IMG/VR virus record: IMGVR_UViG_3300046003_004082
Coordinates: 1-46,345 of that record
Strand: one strand, 5' to 3'
Length of the DNA: 46,345 bases
DNA from: a virus
Position numbers and translations under genes: made by a program. Below, piece by piece: positions 20,092-28,257 of this stretch (within the stretch, counting starts at the first letter, position 1; every line of letters starts with the position of its first letter). A model generated the notes under the pieces. It saw only the letters and a program-made list of their open reading frames with translations. It did not search any database and was not told the origin of the DNA.

Positions 20092-20454
20092 TTATTGTAG
20101 TGACGTTTCTAATAAACTTAAAAGTACTTTAAGTGTAGCATTTGCACTACCCTTAATTAATACTGCTTGATCTTCTTCCAAAACAATTTTACCAACGATA
20201 ACCGAAGATGCATCTTTTCTCGGAATATCAAAATCCTGAACCAACTCAGTATCAGTAATTATTTGACTTCCGCCAAATAAAATGTTTGACCTATGTATAA
20301 AAGTAACATTTGCGTCATTATTACTTATATTACTTACCTGTGCGGTCAAAATAATTGTAGCAACTTCTGGCGGAGTAGTATATAATAACGTAGACTCCGT
20401 AGTCACATTTGCAGTAATTGTTCTAAACGTATTTAAGGGAACTAGCGTTGCCAT
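20092..20454 (-). CDS. Small fibre-associated protein (module B)
   Basis: A 120-residue paralogue of 8721-9062, in the same place between a beta-helix fibre and an LSG-leader tip protein. Shared points are the MAT start, F[KR]TITA[DN][IV]TTE, the L[LI]YT turn, DF[DK]IP near residue 75 and the L[ML]SxLE end. GAGGATAAAG precedes the ATG. It carries an insertion near residues 55-65 that the paralogue lacks. Probably a joining subunit of the fibre, by position only. Confidence 0.7.
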   Translation of the reverse strand: MATLVPLNTFRTITANVTTESTLLYTTPPEVATIILTAQVSNISNNDANVTFIHRSNILFGGSQIITDTELVQDFDIPRKDASSVIVGKIVLEEDQAVLIKGSANATLKVLLSLLETSLQ

Positions 20455-20463
20455 CTTTATCCT

Positions 20464-23367
20464 CTATTGTAATGCTAATATATATGGTGTCATTACGGCG
20501 AACAAACTCTTATTGAATGTTCTTCCATTAATAGTACCCGTCGCTCTGTTTATTAATAGTTCATTACCAATTCTAAAATCACCTTTGTGATCTGTACTTG
20601 TATAATAAACTGCGCCGCCTCTAGATTCAATTACTTCATTTTCCTGAATAGGAATTCCGCCATTGAATGGGAAAGCAGTTGTTAAGTTATTTCCGGCACC
20701 AACATATTCAAACGTATGACTACTGGTTGAAAGATAACTACCTTGGTGAAAACTAATCCGCGAATTAGCAAGAGGTCTATCTATACGGAATATCTTTTCG
20801 TCGAAAGACACTATACAAGTATTGCTTGTTACATTGGTTGTTTCACCTACTGTGTAGAAATTTCTAGTTCCATTACTCAAATCTGTCCAATTTTGATTAA
20901 CATACTCAAGCACTTCTGCTCTAATAAAGTCTCTATTTGCTAAAATTATCTGAGTCGCAATAACTATATTAGAGTCGGTGTTTGCAGTTAAACTAATCGG
21001 CTCAATATTATATTGAACGTTTTCATATGTCGGCCCGTTGTTAATAATATTAGTAATATCATCCACTCTATTACGAACATACAAAATTTCACTAGGTGTT
21101 ACATTCGCAACAAACGATGTATTTTGCAAATATGTTGTCTGATATGTATTAGCAATTGGAGTTAATGTTAAAATATCATCTATAATTGTTTTAATATATG
21201 CAAATGCGCCGCTTGTTTGTACAGCTTGATTTTCAATTGCTGAAACATTTTGTAAGTAATCATAATACAATACTGCCTGTGTAATAGTTTGTCTATTCCC
21301 GTCATTCGAAATATCAAATGTCAATGCATCTATTAATTTGCCTACATCAGAAAATACCGTCCTATTCGGCATATACGTTGCATAAGAATAATTATTTGCA
21401 AAGAATGTTGCTGCCTCCGATTGCATAAAATTCTTATTTGCGATTAACAAATTCGCAGTATTTCTTAACGCAGTATCAACATTTGCAGGATACTTATTAG
21501 GTACTATCTTGTCAGTTACTCCATATATACCATTATTATAGATATTTAAAAATAAATCAAATATATTAGCAACTAAATTCGCAGTATAACCTGTACCGGG
21601 CGATGCTCCTAGAATAACTTGAGTATTTGTTCCTTGGAATGGTGTACTTACGCTATTATCCCACAATGTACTATTAAGCACAACATTTGTAGCAAGTGTT
21701 TTTAAATATTCGAATGTAGTACTTACTTCAACTTTTTGATCCAATACTCTATTCAAACCCTGCGAAGAATATTGTAATCCCGAAAATCTAGATTGTGTAT
21801 TACTTTGATATGCTAAATCAAATGCCAATGAATCAACAATAAGACCAGTATCACGGAAACATTTTTCCTGATTATAATTGGCCATTATTACTTTATCTTG
21901 TATATTTGGTCTCTTCGTGGTCTCAATTTCTACAGATCTACTAGATATCTGACGTATAACCTTACCGGAATATAATTTAGGACTTACTCCGTCAGCAACT
22001 AAACCAAATCTACCAAAAGAAGTATTTGAGTTAGTAACCGATGCAAACCCGCCCGACTCTGCAAGAATAGAATATTCGCAACAAATTGTAAACAATGAAA
22101 CCAATTGCATATATCCACTATTCAATAGATAAATGCCTATTCCGCCTTCGTTGAATTGTGTGAATGCATCTAAAACCATTGATCTATTGCCCGTAGCATA
22201 ATTACCATCTACTCTAATGCCAGTACCAGTAGTTGTAATTGACGAGCAATTTTGAATATATGGGCTAGTAGTAATATTACCAGCAGAACCATCTGGATTA
22301 TATGAAAATACTGCAGATGCATTTCTTACATTATTCGGATTTGCTGCTCGGTGACCTCTGAAAGTAAATCCATTTACATATGCGCCATTGTTTATATAGA
22401 ACATATCATCGGTTGGATTTTCAGGAATTATATCAATAGTACGTAAATCATTTCCAACTAACGATACTTTTCTAGGAATCGTTACTGGATTATTATGTAG
22501 TGTATATTGTCCCGGGAATACCTTAACCGACCAATACGCATTTACTCTACTTAGTGCCACGTGAATATTTGCAATAGCATTTGGCATTGTTAAGCCATCT
22601 AATCTATCATCGCCATTAATAGCAACATAGATTACATTTGCGTTTGGTTTTCTTAATTGATTTAAATCTGGAGCTAAAGCAGCAATTGCTCTAGCATTCG
22701 AGAAGTATAAATTAATATTACCTTCTCGTAAATTATCTGTAGTTACATTTGCTAAGCTAACTTGTGTTACGATATTGGATAAATCGCCTACTCGTATTTT
22801 ACCATTAGCCTCATCATAACTTATTGTTTCATTTCCTGCACTAATGGCTCGTCTAATTCGTTGATCGCTAATATTAGCTTCGGGCAATATTACACTTGTT
22901 TTTAATCCTGGACTTGTGCCCAATATGACCCATCCATTAGAATAACTATTGCTGCTATATATTAGCATAATAGTATCGCCTCTTGTATCAAATGTTACTG
23001 ATACGTTAGGAAATATTCTTGAATTTGCGGTAGTTAATTCTACTCTTCCGCCGGAAACATTGGCAAGTGTAATTATCTTAATTACCCCATCTATAGAAGA
23101 TTCAGGTAATTTTGGATATACTACAAGTGGCCCCACACTAAATTCTGTTCTAGATTTAGTTAAACTAATAGTTTGATTACTATCAGTTCCTTTAATCAAT
23201 TGAACGCCCTCTAAGATAACCCTACCTTTTAAAATAGGGTTATTTAGATTTTCTAGAATTACGTTCGCAGCATATTTCTTACTGATACCATTATCTATTC
23301 CGTAGAAAAAGGTGGTATCAGTAAGAGATGTCGCGCCAATTAAATCAGATAACTTTAAATCTGCCAT
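20464..23367 (-). CDS. Long tail fibre protein with pectin-lyase-like beta-helix (module B)
   Basis: A 967-residue protein. Residues 1-235 form an attachment region (LKLSDLIGATSLTDTTFFYG) and a single NLYFSNARAIAAL repeat. Residues ~245-480 are the beta-helix domain shared with 9070-13254: VIYVAINGDDRLDG, AIANIHVALSRV, VKVFPGQY, SLVGNDLRT and SPYIQNCSSITTTGTG. Only two C-x-R-D-type or related alpha modules follow (CFRDTGLIVDSLAFDLAYQ and VGKLIDALTFDISNDGNRQ), against four in the paralogue. The C-terminus AVYYTSTDHKGDFRIGNEL...FAVMTPYILA is conserved. The module B gene order (fibre, small protein, tip) repeats that of module A. AAGAGATA precedes the ATG. Confidence 0.8.
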   Translation of the reverse strand: MADLKLSDLIGATSLTDTTFFYGIDNGISKKYAANVILENLNNPILKGRVILEGVQLIKGTDSNQTISLTKSRTEFSVGPLVVYPKLPESSIDGVIKIITLANVSGGRVELTTANSRIFPNVSVTFDTRGDTIMLIYSSNSYSNGWVILGTSPGLKTSVILPEANISDQRIRRAISAGNETISYDEANGKIRVGDLSNIVTQVSLANVTTDNLREGNINLYFSNARAIAALAPDLNQLRKPNANVIYVAINGDDRLDGLTMPNAIANIHVALSRVNAYWSVKVFPGQYTLHNNPVTIPRKVSLVGNDLRTIDIIPENPTDDMFYINNGAYVNGFTFRGHRAANPNNVRNASAVFSYNPDGSAGNITTSPYIQNCSSITTTGTGIRVDGNYATGNRSMVLDAFTQFNEGGIGIYLLNSGYMQLVSLFTICCEYSILAESGGFASVTNSNTSFGRFGLVADGVSPKLYSGKVIRQISSRSVEIETTKRPNIQDKVIMANYNQEKCFRDTGLIVDSLAFDLAYQSNTQSRFSGLQYSSQGLNRVLDQKVEVSTTFEYLKTLATNVVLNSTLWDNSVSTPFQGTNTQVILGASPGTGYTANLVANIFDLFLNIYNNGIYGVTDKIVPNKYPANVDTALRNTANLLIANKNFMQSEAATFFANNYSYATYMPNRTVFSDVGKLIDALTFDISNDGNRQTITQAVLYYDYLQNVSAIENQAVQTSGAFAYIKTIIDDILTLTPIANTYQTTYLQNTSFVANVTPSEILYVRNRVDDITNIINNGPTYENVQYNIEPISLTANTDSNIVIATQIILANRDFIRAEVLEYVNQNWTDLSNGTRNFYTVGETTNVTSNTCIVSFDEKIFRIDRPLANSRISFHQGSYLSTSSHTFEYVGAGNNLTTAFPFNGGIPIQENEVIESRGGAVYYTSTDHKGDFRIGNELLINRATGTINGRTFNKSLFAVMTPYILALQ

Positions 23368-23393
23368 TATCTCTTCTTATAGAGGTTTAATAA

Positions 23394-24257
23394 TTAAGCG
23401 CCTGCTACGATCTGGGATGCATTAGATGTCGCAGTATCACTTGTACCAGTAGCACTTATAATTGCTCGTACATATCCGTTTACAACATTAGGTGTTGCGT
23501 AAATATTAGCAATAGTTACTTGTGCTGTAGCATTACTTGTATTTAACGGACCATTGTTACCTAACAATCCAACCCAAACAATATTATTTGGTGAGAATTG
23601 CCATGCATATGATACTGTAGGACCTTCCGGAATTACATTACCTAATACACTAAAGATTGAGCTAGGCGATGCGGTGTTACCCAATTTAACTGCTGTAGTT
23701 TGAACTTGTACAACTACACCATAATCAGGAATAACAGTATCATCTGCAGCATCAATTTGTAGTGCAGCTGAACCTGAAGTATTTGCATTAAAGTTTTTAG
23801 ACATCGCAACTAAAGTTTCTGCTCTTTGTCTTACAGAACCTTGGGTATTTGTCCAAGTACTATAATGTGTCCAACCTGTATGAACAATACCTTTAGCTTT
23901 AATATCCGGATTTTGAATTTCTAATCTATCCACACCGTAGACGTTACGCTTACCAACTTTCAGTTCATAATTTACATTTGCAGTTTGACCGTATGTAAGC
24001 AAATCCTTAGGGGATTGTTGAACTGCCATTGCTTTGCCGGCACCGCTAGCAGCAGTGTAGACATTACTTAATGTTAGTGTTACGTTAGAATCAATCGATG
24101 CTACTCTATATTTAACATTTGAGATTAAAAGAGCATCTCCTGGTCTAACATTTGCGGTAGTAAAACTACCGATCCCTGTGGTTATATTTGCGGCGCCTTG
24201 TACTACGGCACCCGTACCTAGTAACTCTTTATAATCTAAATTACCCCATTGTGACAT
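23394..24257 (-). CDS. Virion structural protein with C-terminal Ig-like domain
   Basis: A 287-residue protein. The N-terminal 100 residues follow the pattern of a structural protein of marine T4-like phages that I recognise only by style: MSQWGNLDYKELLGT, an alternating VQGAANITTGIGSFTTA strand pair, ALLISNVKYRVASID, then QQSPKDL. A central block has GIVHTGWTHY and RQRAETLVAMSKNF. The last ~90 residues look like an Ig-like domain (GPTVSYAWQFSPNN and a final TATSNASQI). A strong AAGGGG lies 8 bases before the ATG, which suggests high expression. An imperfect late-promoter match (ATTAAATA at 24311-24318) lies 54 bp upstream; the spacing is longer than at other promoters here. Capsid or tail surface role unresolved. 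Confidence 0.65.
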   Translation of the reverse strand: MSQWGNLDYKELLGTGAVVQGAANITTGIGSFTTANVRPGDALLISNVKYRVASIDSNVTLTLSNVYTAASGAGKAMAVQQSPKDLLTYGQTANVNYELKVGKRNVYGVDRLEIQNPDIKAKGIVHTGWTHYSTWTNTQGSVRQRAETLVAMSKNFNANTSGSAALQIDAADDTVIPDYGVVVQVQTTAVKLGNTASPSSIFSVLGNVIPEGPTVSYAWQFSPNNIVWVGLLGNNGPLNTSNATAQVTIANIYATPNVVNGYVRAIISATGTSDTATSNASQIVAGA

Positions 24258-24309
24258 TCTTATTCCCCTTGAAAATTATGAGCAAGCTATCGACCTTGCA
24301 CTGTCGGTT

Positions 24310-25290
24310 TTATTTAATTATTTCGCCAGTATGAATATACTGTGTAATATTGCCGTCTTTTTCAACGGTATATTCCACGTATGGCTTGTTGGTATCTGGA
24401 ATATAATTTTCGCCTAAAATATTATATCCTTCTTTACGATAGTTACTTAATTTATCTGCAAACCCTGCACGAATTAAGGATTCAATAATAATATCGGAAT
24501 ATCCTTCATTGAATGCTTCGGTTGCAATTGCGACAATCTCATGTTGGATATTTTCATTTGTACTAGGTACAATTGATTGAATAGCATTAAAATAATCTTT
24601 GAATGTCGGGTTATCAGTAACTTCAAGAACAAAATCATTGTGATTAATAATTGTCTGAGATGTACCTTCAGCCATTTTCTTAGCTTTTTTGCCTTTAGGC
24701 ATATCATCTGCATCATCAGGTTCAGCTTTATATTTCTTGGTATATATTGTACCGGTAGAGACCTTTTTAGTATCAAATTTGCTTTTATCTTTTTTAAGCG
24801 CATCTGCTACACTAGGAAAAGCCTCATCGACTTGCGTGTCTTCTTTCTTCATAGCTTTCTTTTTGCCGCCGTATTCATCTTTGCCTAATCGACCAGCAAT
24901 AACGTCGCCATGCGTTACTTTATTGTAGGGTTTAGCATTATTAGCTAAGTTACCATCATTTTCTTCCAATTCATCTTCTTCCTTCATAGCTTTCTTTTTG
25001 CTATGCATATGACTTTCTGATTGAAGAATATTTAATTGTTCTGTGTATATTTGCTTAGCTCCGGTATCGAATTGGACAGTGTACCATTCAATACTACCAT
25101 CTTCGTTTGGTTCTGCATGTTCTTCAGAAATGCAAGTACCTTTGCCGTATAAAGCATGCTCTACATGAGTAGCGCAAAAATGTGCCTTGTCTACATTGTT
25201 TTCTTCCACAGGAGCGGCTTGATCTATAGCACTTTCTCCCAATGTTATTTTTTGAATTGAATCAAATAAGTTTTGTGTTATACGAATCAT
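24310..25290 (-). CDS. Virion-associated protein with a KOW-like module, T4-like phage family
   Basis: A 326-residue, charged protein. Residues 1-25 (MIRITQNLFDSIQKITLGES) are helical and contain L-G-E, which fits the T4 gp21 prohead protease rule [L/I]-x-E. Residues ~35-90 are a small beta-barrel-like segment (HVEHALYGKGTCISEEHAEP, then WYTVQFDTGAKQIYTEQLNIL), a module I associate with virion proteins of aquatic T4-like phages. Residues ~95-215 are low complexity and Lys/Asp-rich. The C-terminal ~110 residues are mixed helix and end in a strand pair (YVEYTVEKDGNITQYIHTGEII). It has its own AATAAATA promoter. Function unknown. Confidence 0.55.
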   Translation of the reverse strand: MIRITQNLFDSIQKITLGESAIDQAAPVEENNVDKAHFCATHVEHALYGKGTCISEEHAEPNEDGSIEWYTVQFDTGAKQIYTEQLNILQSESHMHSKKKAMKEEDELEENDGNLANNAKPYNKVTHGDVIAGRLGKDEYGGKKKAMKKEDTQVDEAFPSVADALKKDKSKFDTKKVSTGTIYTKKYKAEPDDADDMPKGKKAKKMAEGTSQTIINHNDFVLEVTDNPTFKDYFNAIQSIVPSTNENIQHEIVAIATEAFNEGYSDIIIESLIRAGFADKLSNYRKEGYNILGENYIPDTNKPYVEYTVEKDGNITQYIHTGEIIK

Positions 25291-25315
25291 GATAGTCCTT
25301 TGTTGTTTACTTAAT

Positions 25316-25323
25316 TATTTATT
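25316..25323 (-). promoter_or_regulatory. T4-type late promoter, AATAAATA
   Basis: One mismatch from TATAAATA, 26 bp upstream of the ATG at 25290. It overlaps the stop codon of the 50-residue gene upstream, the same stop-overlapping layout as the promoters at 275 and 41220. Confidence 0.6.
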
Positions 25324-25471
25324 GCGGAAATAAAGGCTTTTTATTTGGTTTTTTCGAACCTATTTCCCTGTTTTTATTTAGATTAGATTTGCCTGTGGGT
25401 GTAGTATGTTTAACGCCCCTGGATATAAGTCCAGCAAGTAAATTTTCTCTTAGATCTTTTAAAGTTTTCAT
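25319..25471 (-). CDS. 50-residue basic protein with capsid-targeting-like start
   Basis: A short gene. It reads MKTLKDLRENLLAG at the start and then a basic, Lys/Asn/Pro-rich tail (KPNKKPLFPQ). Its ATG overlaps the TGA of the preceding gene as ATGA, so translation is coupled, and the reading frame ends in TAA. The start resembles the T4 capsid-targeting sequence MKTYQEFIAEA and has L-R-E at residues 6-8, matching the gp21 cleavage rule [L/I]-x-E, though two residues earlier than usual. If cut there, a ~42-residue basic peptide would be left inside the head, like small T4 internal peptides. The gene is inferred from coupling and the N-terminal motif; the packaging is a prediction. Confidence 0.6.
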   Translation of the reverse strand: MKTLKDLRENLLAGLISRGVKHTTPTGKSNLNKNREIGSKKPNKKPLFPQ

Positions 25472-25917
25472 ACTTTATTTTTACTACTTAATCGTTTTCT
25501 TTCAATGTCCCGTATCTTAGGCATTAACTTATCTGGTAAATTTTTAATACGTTTTAGTGCAGCTGATATTCTAGCTTCTAACGCATTCTTTTCCGAAGCA
25601 GATAATTCACCTTTAGTTCTGCCCTTTAAAAACTTATTCATTAATATTTTTCTTGCTGATACAGTTGCTCTACGTTTTAATACATTAGTTGCAGCTGATC
25701 TTTTTAATTTTACATTTCTTGCGATTGCAAGCATAGTTTTTCTAGAGCGCATTTTTTGTCCGCGTTTTAATCTTTCGGTTGCGGATAATGCTTCATCTAA
25801 AACAAAGTCACTTTCATCAAATAACTCAATGACATCTTCCCATTCTAAAGATTCAATTAAATTGTCAATTTCTTCTTCAGAAATTTCATTTACATCGTAT
25901 TCTCTAAAGCTAATCAT
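25468..25917 (-). CDS. Basic virion structural protein, T4-like phage family
   Basis: Started at the ATG at 25917, which overlaps the upstream stop as ATGA; an ATG eight codons earlier would lie inside the upstream gene. The 149-residue product has an acidic first third (ISEEEIDNLIESLEWEDVIELFDESD) followed by a strongly basic, helical rest: ATERLKRGQKMRSRKTMLAI, RRATVSARKILMNKFLKGR, LPDKLMPKIRDIERKRL. The motif set R-x-K-R-G-Q-x-M-R ... A-R ... P-x-[I/M]-R-x-[I/L]-E-R is one I associate with a structural or prohead-core protein of aquatic T4-like phages. The acid/basic split would suit a scaffold or DNA-contacting core protein. Flanked by Dps and the 50-mer in one operon. Confidence 0.6.
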   Translation of the reverse strand: MISFREYDVNEISEEEIDNLIESLEWEDVIELFDESDFVLDEALSATERLKRGQKMRSRKTMLAIARNVKLKRSAATNVLKRRATVSARKILMNKFLKGRTKGELSASEKNALEARISAALKRIKNLPDKLMPKIRDIERKRLSSKNKV

Positions 25918-26351
25918 TTTGCAGTCGCCTTTAACATCCAACCATGTTTCTGATGCATATCTATTCTATCTTGTAAGAAATTAGCTAGCCCCAATTCCGA
26001 TGCCTTGTCGGCTTCTTGATATGCTTGCATTAATGAAATAATAACAGTATTATTATCTACAATTAAATTATTTACCATCGATTTCGCATCCGGTACACCA
26101 GTTAATGTTTCCATTACAGTAGATAATCCTGTTAATTCTGCCAACGATACAGGGGTGTAACTATCCATTGCTCTAAGATGTTCGGCAATAGGGTCAACCG
26201 CATTGTATAATTCTTCATACAAGTTTCCAAAGAATTCATGTAGTTGCGGAAAAAACATTCCTTCTACATTCCAATGATATGTATGGGTTTTAAAATACAT
26301 TACAAATGTATTTGCCAATACTTTTTTAAGCGCTGTTTGCAATTCATCCAT
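25914..26351 (-). CDS. dps: Dps-like ferritin (DNA-protecting, iron-oxidising)
   Basis: A 145-residue four-helix protein of the Dps branch of ferritins. The intersubunit ferroxidase residues are present at the family spacing: H26 in TYHWNVEG, H38 in LHEFF, D53 and E57 in DPIAEH. The intervals 12, 15 and 4 are the same as those of E. coli Dps (H51, H63, D78, E82). Dps forms 12-mer shells that oxidise Fe2+ with peroxide and shield DNA. The basic N-terminal tail of E. coli Dps is missing, so DNA binding may be weak. The gene starts one base after the nucleotidyltransferase stop, with GGAG upstream, in a late operon. This suggests it is made with the virion proteins. Confidence 0.9.
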   Translation of the reverse strand: MDELQTALKKVLANTFVMYFKTHTYHWNVEGMFFPQLHEFFGNLYEELYNAVDPIAEHLRAMDSYTPVSLAELTGLSTVMETLTGVPDAKSMVNNLIVDNNTVIISLMQAYQEADKASELGLANFLQDRIDMHQKHGWMLKATAK

Positions 26352-26352
26352 C

Positions 26353-28206
26353 TTATGGCTCCAATTGATTCACTTTTTTCATCATTTTATATGAAGGAGA
26401 ACGGGTCGAACTAAATTCTAATTGATCTCTATGGACATCTTGTCTGTCTTTTTCATGTGCTACTGCCAATTTTTTATTCATCGGCTCGTTCATAAATGTT
26501 TTGAAAGATATCAAGCCTACCGGTTTTCCGTCAATGGTTTCATCATGTATAGGGTTATCTATTCCATGGAACACATCTTTAATGTCCGAAAAATTAATAT
26601 CTCTATTATGAGTAGGTGGATCCGGCTCATAAATCTCTTGTATCTTTTTGCGGAAGTTAGAGTAATTGGGTTTCATAGTTCTATTTTCTTTAACAACTTG
26701 TTTGTCGGTTATTATTCGGGCTGGATGCACTTTACGGTTATTTCCTTGTGCTTCTATTTTTATTGCATAGTCTGAAGTATCAACACCTTCAGATGTGTCT
26801 TCTGCCCCATAAGTATTAATAGTTGATCCAATCTCATTTGCAAAGTTTGTATCCTTATGCATACTTAAATTTGACATAATTGTCAAATGCTTTTCCATGT
26901 ATGCAAGGTCTTTATCCGGATAACCTAACATATTTAAAGTATCATGTGCAATTGCAAATTTCATTATAAAATTATGCACTGTTTCTTGATCTGCATAGCC
27001 ATTTTTCATTGCGGCTTTTTCTATTCCTAAATATTGATCTGTTGCTTGTATTGCCTGCAGTACAAATTTAGGATTAAGTTTAGAGTTTGCCATCAACTCT
27101 TTAAGTTGCTTAGATGCATCTGCACACATATGAAGATTTGTTGTTTTATAATCTTGATATGTTATTTCTTTTTGTGTACTTAACATTTCGGATAATGCCT
27201 CTTTAGACATTAGAAGAGCTGCTTTTTGCTCACTAAATCTTTTCTTATATGTTATTACCGGTTCAGATATTTTTGAGCTAAATGGTTTGCCAGTATGTTC
27301 AACAATGTCTTTTAACCAATGCTTAACTGTTTGTCCATTTTCTAATTTCATAGTAACATAGGTAGATCCTCTAAAAACAATTGGACCTATATCTCCATTA
27401 GTAGTTTCTACAACTTCATTTAATTTAAAAATTTCGTCATTAATATACGCTTCTCTAATAGAAACGCACATTCCCTTTTCTTGACTCCAAGTTTCCCCGG
27501 GTGTTACGCATTCCGTAGGTTTGTTAGGAGTTATATTTTGCATATATTTTGTACCGCCTGGAGTACCCCAATCAAATCTGTAAGGATTTTCATAATCCTC
27601 AGTTACCTTTTTCTTAGGTTGTAATCCCGTCTTTACATCATCGAATACTTCTTTTGCGTGCTCAGTATTTGCAGCAAGTTTTGTAGGAAGATTCTTTTTG
27701 AATTCTTTAAAATTATTATTGACTGCGTGATTCCGCATATCCGTTCCAGATATACCTTCAGTTCTTTCACCGGTACTTGCAGTAGAGATAGATTTAAAGT
27801 TGTAAAAACCATGTTTACCGTGTTTACCATTATATTCTTTAATTCTGTCGTAATCTTCTGTGCGATCTGCGCCACTAGCAAGAACTACATGCTTATATCC
27901 TTGATCGTGAATATTTGATAACTGATGAAAAATTGTAGGATGTTGCTTGTCTGAAGTTTTAATATTTACAGCAGGAAAGGCTCTCTGCAGATGTTTTAAT
28001 TTTTGTGCAGGAGCCAGCGGATTCTTTTTATTATCTTGCGAATGTGAAGCAATAACCAAATGATCCGCATTATGTTTTTTTGCGAAACCGGTCATTCCAT
28101 TGATATTCTCCTCATGACCACGGGTCATTGGATTCATGCGACCATTCAAGACGACAATCGTGTCTTTTTTGGTTGACTCTTCTTTAATGTAGTCTTTAAA
28201 TTTCAT
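26353..28206 (-). CDS. Capsid-targeted nucleotidyltransferase (HxGH/NMNAT-like) fusion protein
   Basis: A 617-residue protein. It begins MKFKDYIKEES, a capsid-targeting-like leader with I-K-E at 7-9. Residues ~15-175 are a Rossmann-type adenylyl/cytidylyltransferase domain: VVLNGRMNPMTRGH at 18-31 holds the HxGH-family motif as T-R-G-H, and GISGTDMR at 151-158 is the phosphate-binding [S/T]-x-T-x-x-R motif. Residues ~250-306 form a small barrel-like segment (VFRGSTYVTMKLENGQTVKH). The remaining half is helical and unrecognised. Such enzymes join a nucleoside monophosphate to a phosphorylated acceptor such as NMN, FMN or pantetheine phosphate; the substrate cannot be told. It follows a perfect TATAAATA promoter and heads an operon with Dps. 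Confidence 0.75.
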   Translation of the reverse strand: MKFKDYIKEESTKKDTIVVLNGRMNPMTRGHEENINGMTGFAKKHNADHLVIASHSQDNKKNPLAPAQKLKHLQRAFPAVNIKTSDKQHPTIFHQLSNIHDQGYKHVVLASGADRTEDYDRIKEYNGKHGKHGFYNFKSISTASTGERTEGISGTDMRNHAVNNNFKEFKKNLPTKLAANTEHAKEVFDDVKTGLQPKKKVTEDYENPYRFDWGTPGGTKYMQNITPNKPTECVTPGETWSQEKGMCVSIREAYINDEIFKLNEVVETTNGDIGPIVFRGSTYVTMKLENGQTVKHWLKDIVEHTGKPFSSKISEPVITYKKRFSEQKAALLMSKEALSEMLSTQKEITYQDYKTTNLHMCADASKQLKELMANSKLNPKFVLQAIQATDQYLGIEKAAMKNGYADQETVHNFIMKFAIAHDTLNMLGYPDKDLAYMEKHLTIMSNLSMHKDTNFANEIGSTINTYGAEDTSEGVDTSDYAIKIEAQGNNRKVHPARIITDKQVVKENRTMKPNYSNFRKKIQEIYEPDPPTHNRDINFSDIKDVFHGIDNPIHDETIDGKPVGLISFKTFMNEPMNKKLAVAHEKDRQDVHRDQLEFSSTRSPSYKMMKKVNQLEP

Positions 28207-28233
28207 GAGATCTATTAGAATATAATGTTCTAT

Positions 28234-28241
28234 TATTTATA
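28234..28241 (-). promoter_or_regulatory. T4-type late promoter, perfect TATAAATA
   Basis: The minus strand reads TATAAATA followed by ATAGA, 28 bp upstream of the ATG at 28206, in the 51-bp gap after the gene at 28258. Confidence 0.8.
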
Positions 28242-28257
28242 TGTTTTGATTGTTTGG

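Noticed and set aside
1-23367. Diversity-generating retroelement acting on the fibre genes
   Set aside because: No reverse transcriptase gene and no near-identical template/variable repeat with A-specific changes are visible. The repeats seen are identical or general fibre repeats.
24282-24299. Hairpin GCAAG/CTTGC in the leader of the structural gene at 24257
   Set aside because: Only five pairs with an eight-base loop and no U-tract. Not enough to call a terminator or regulator.
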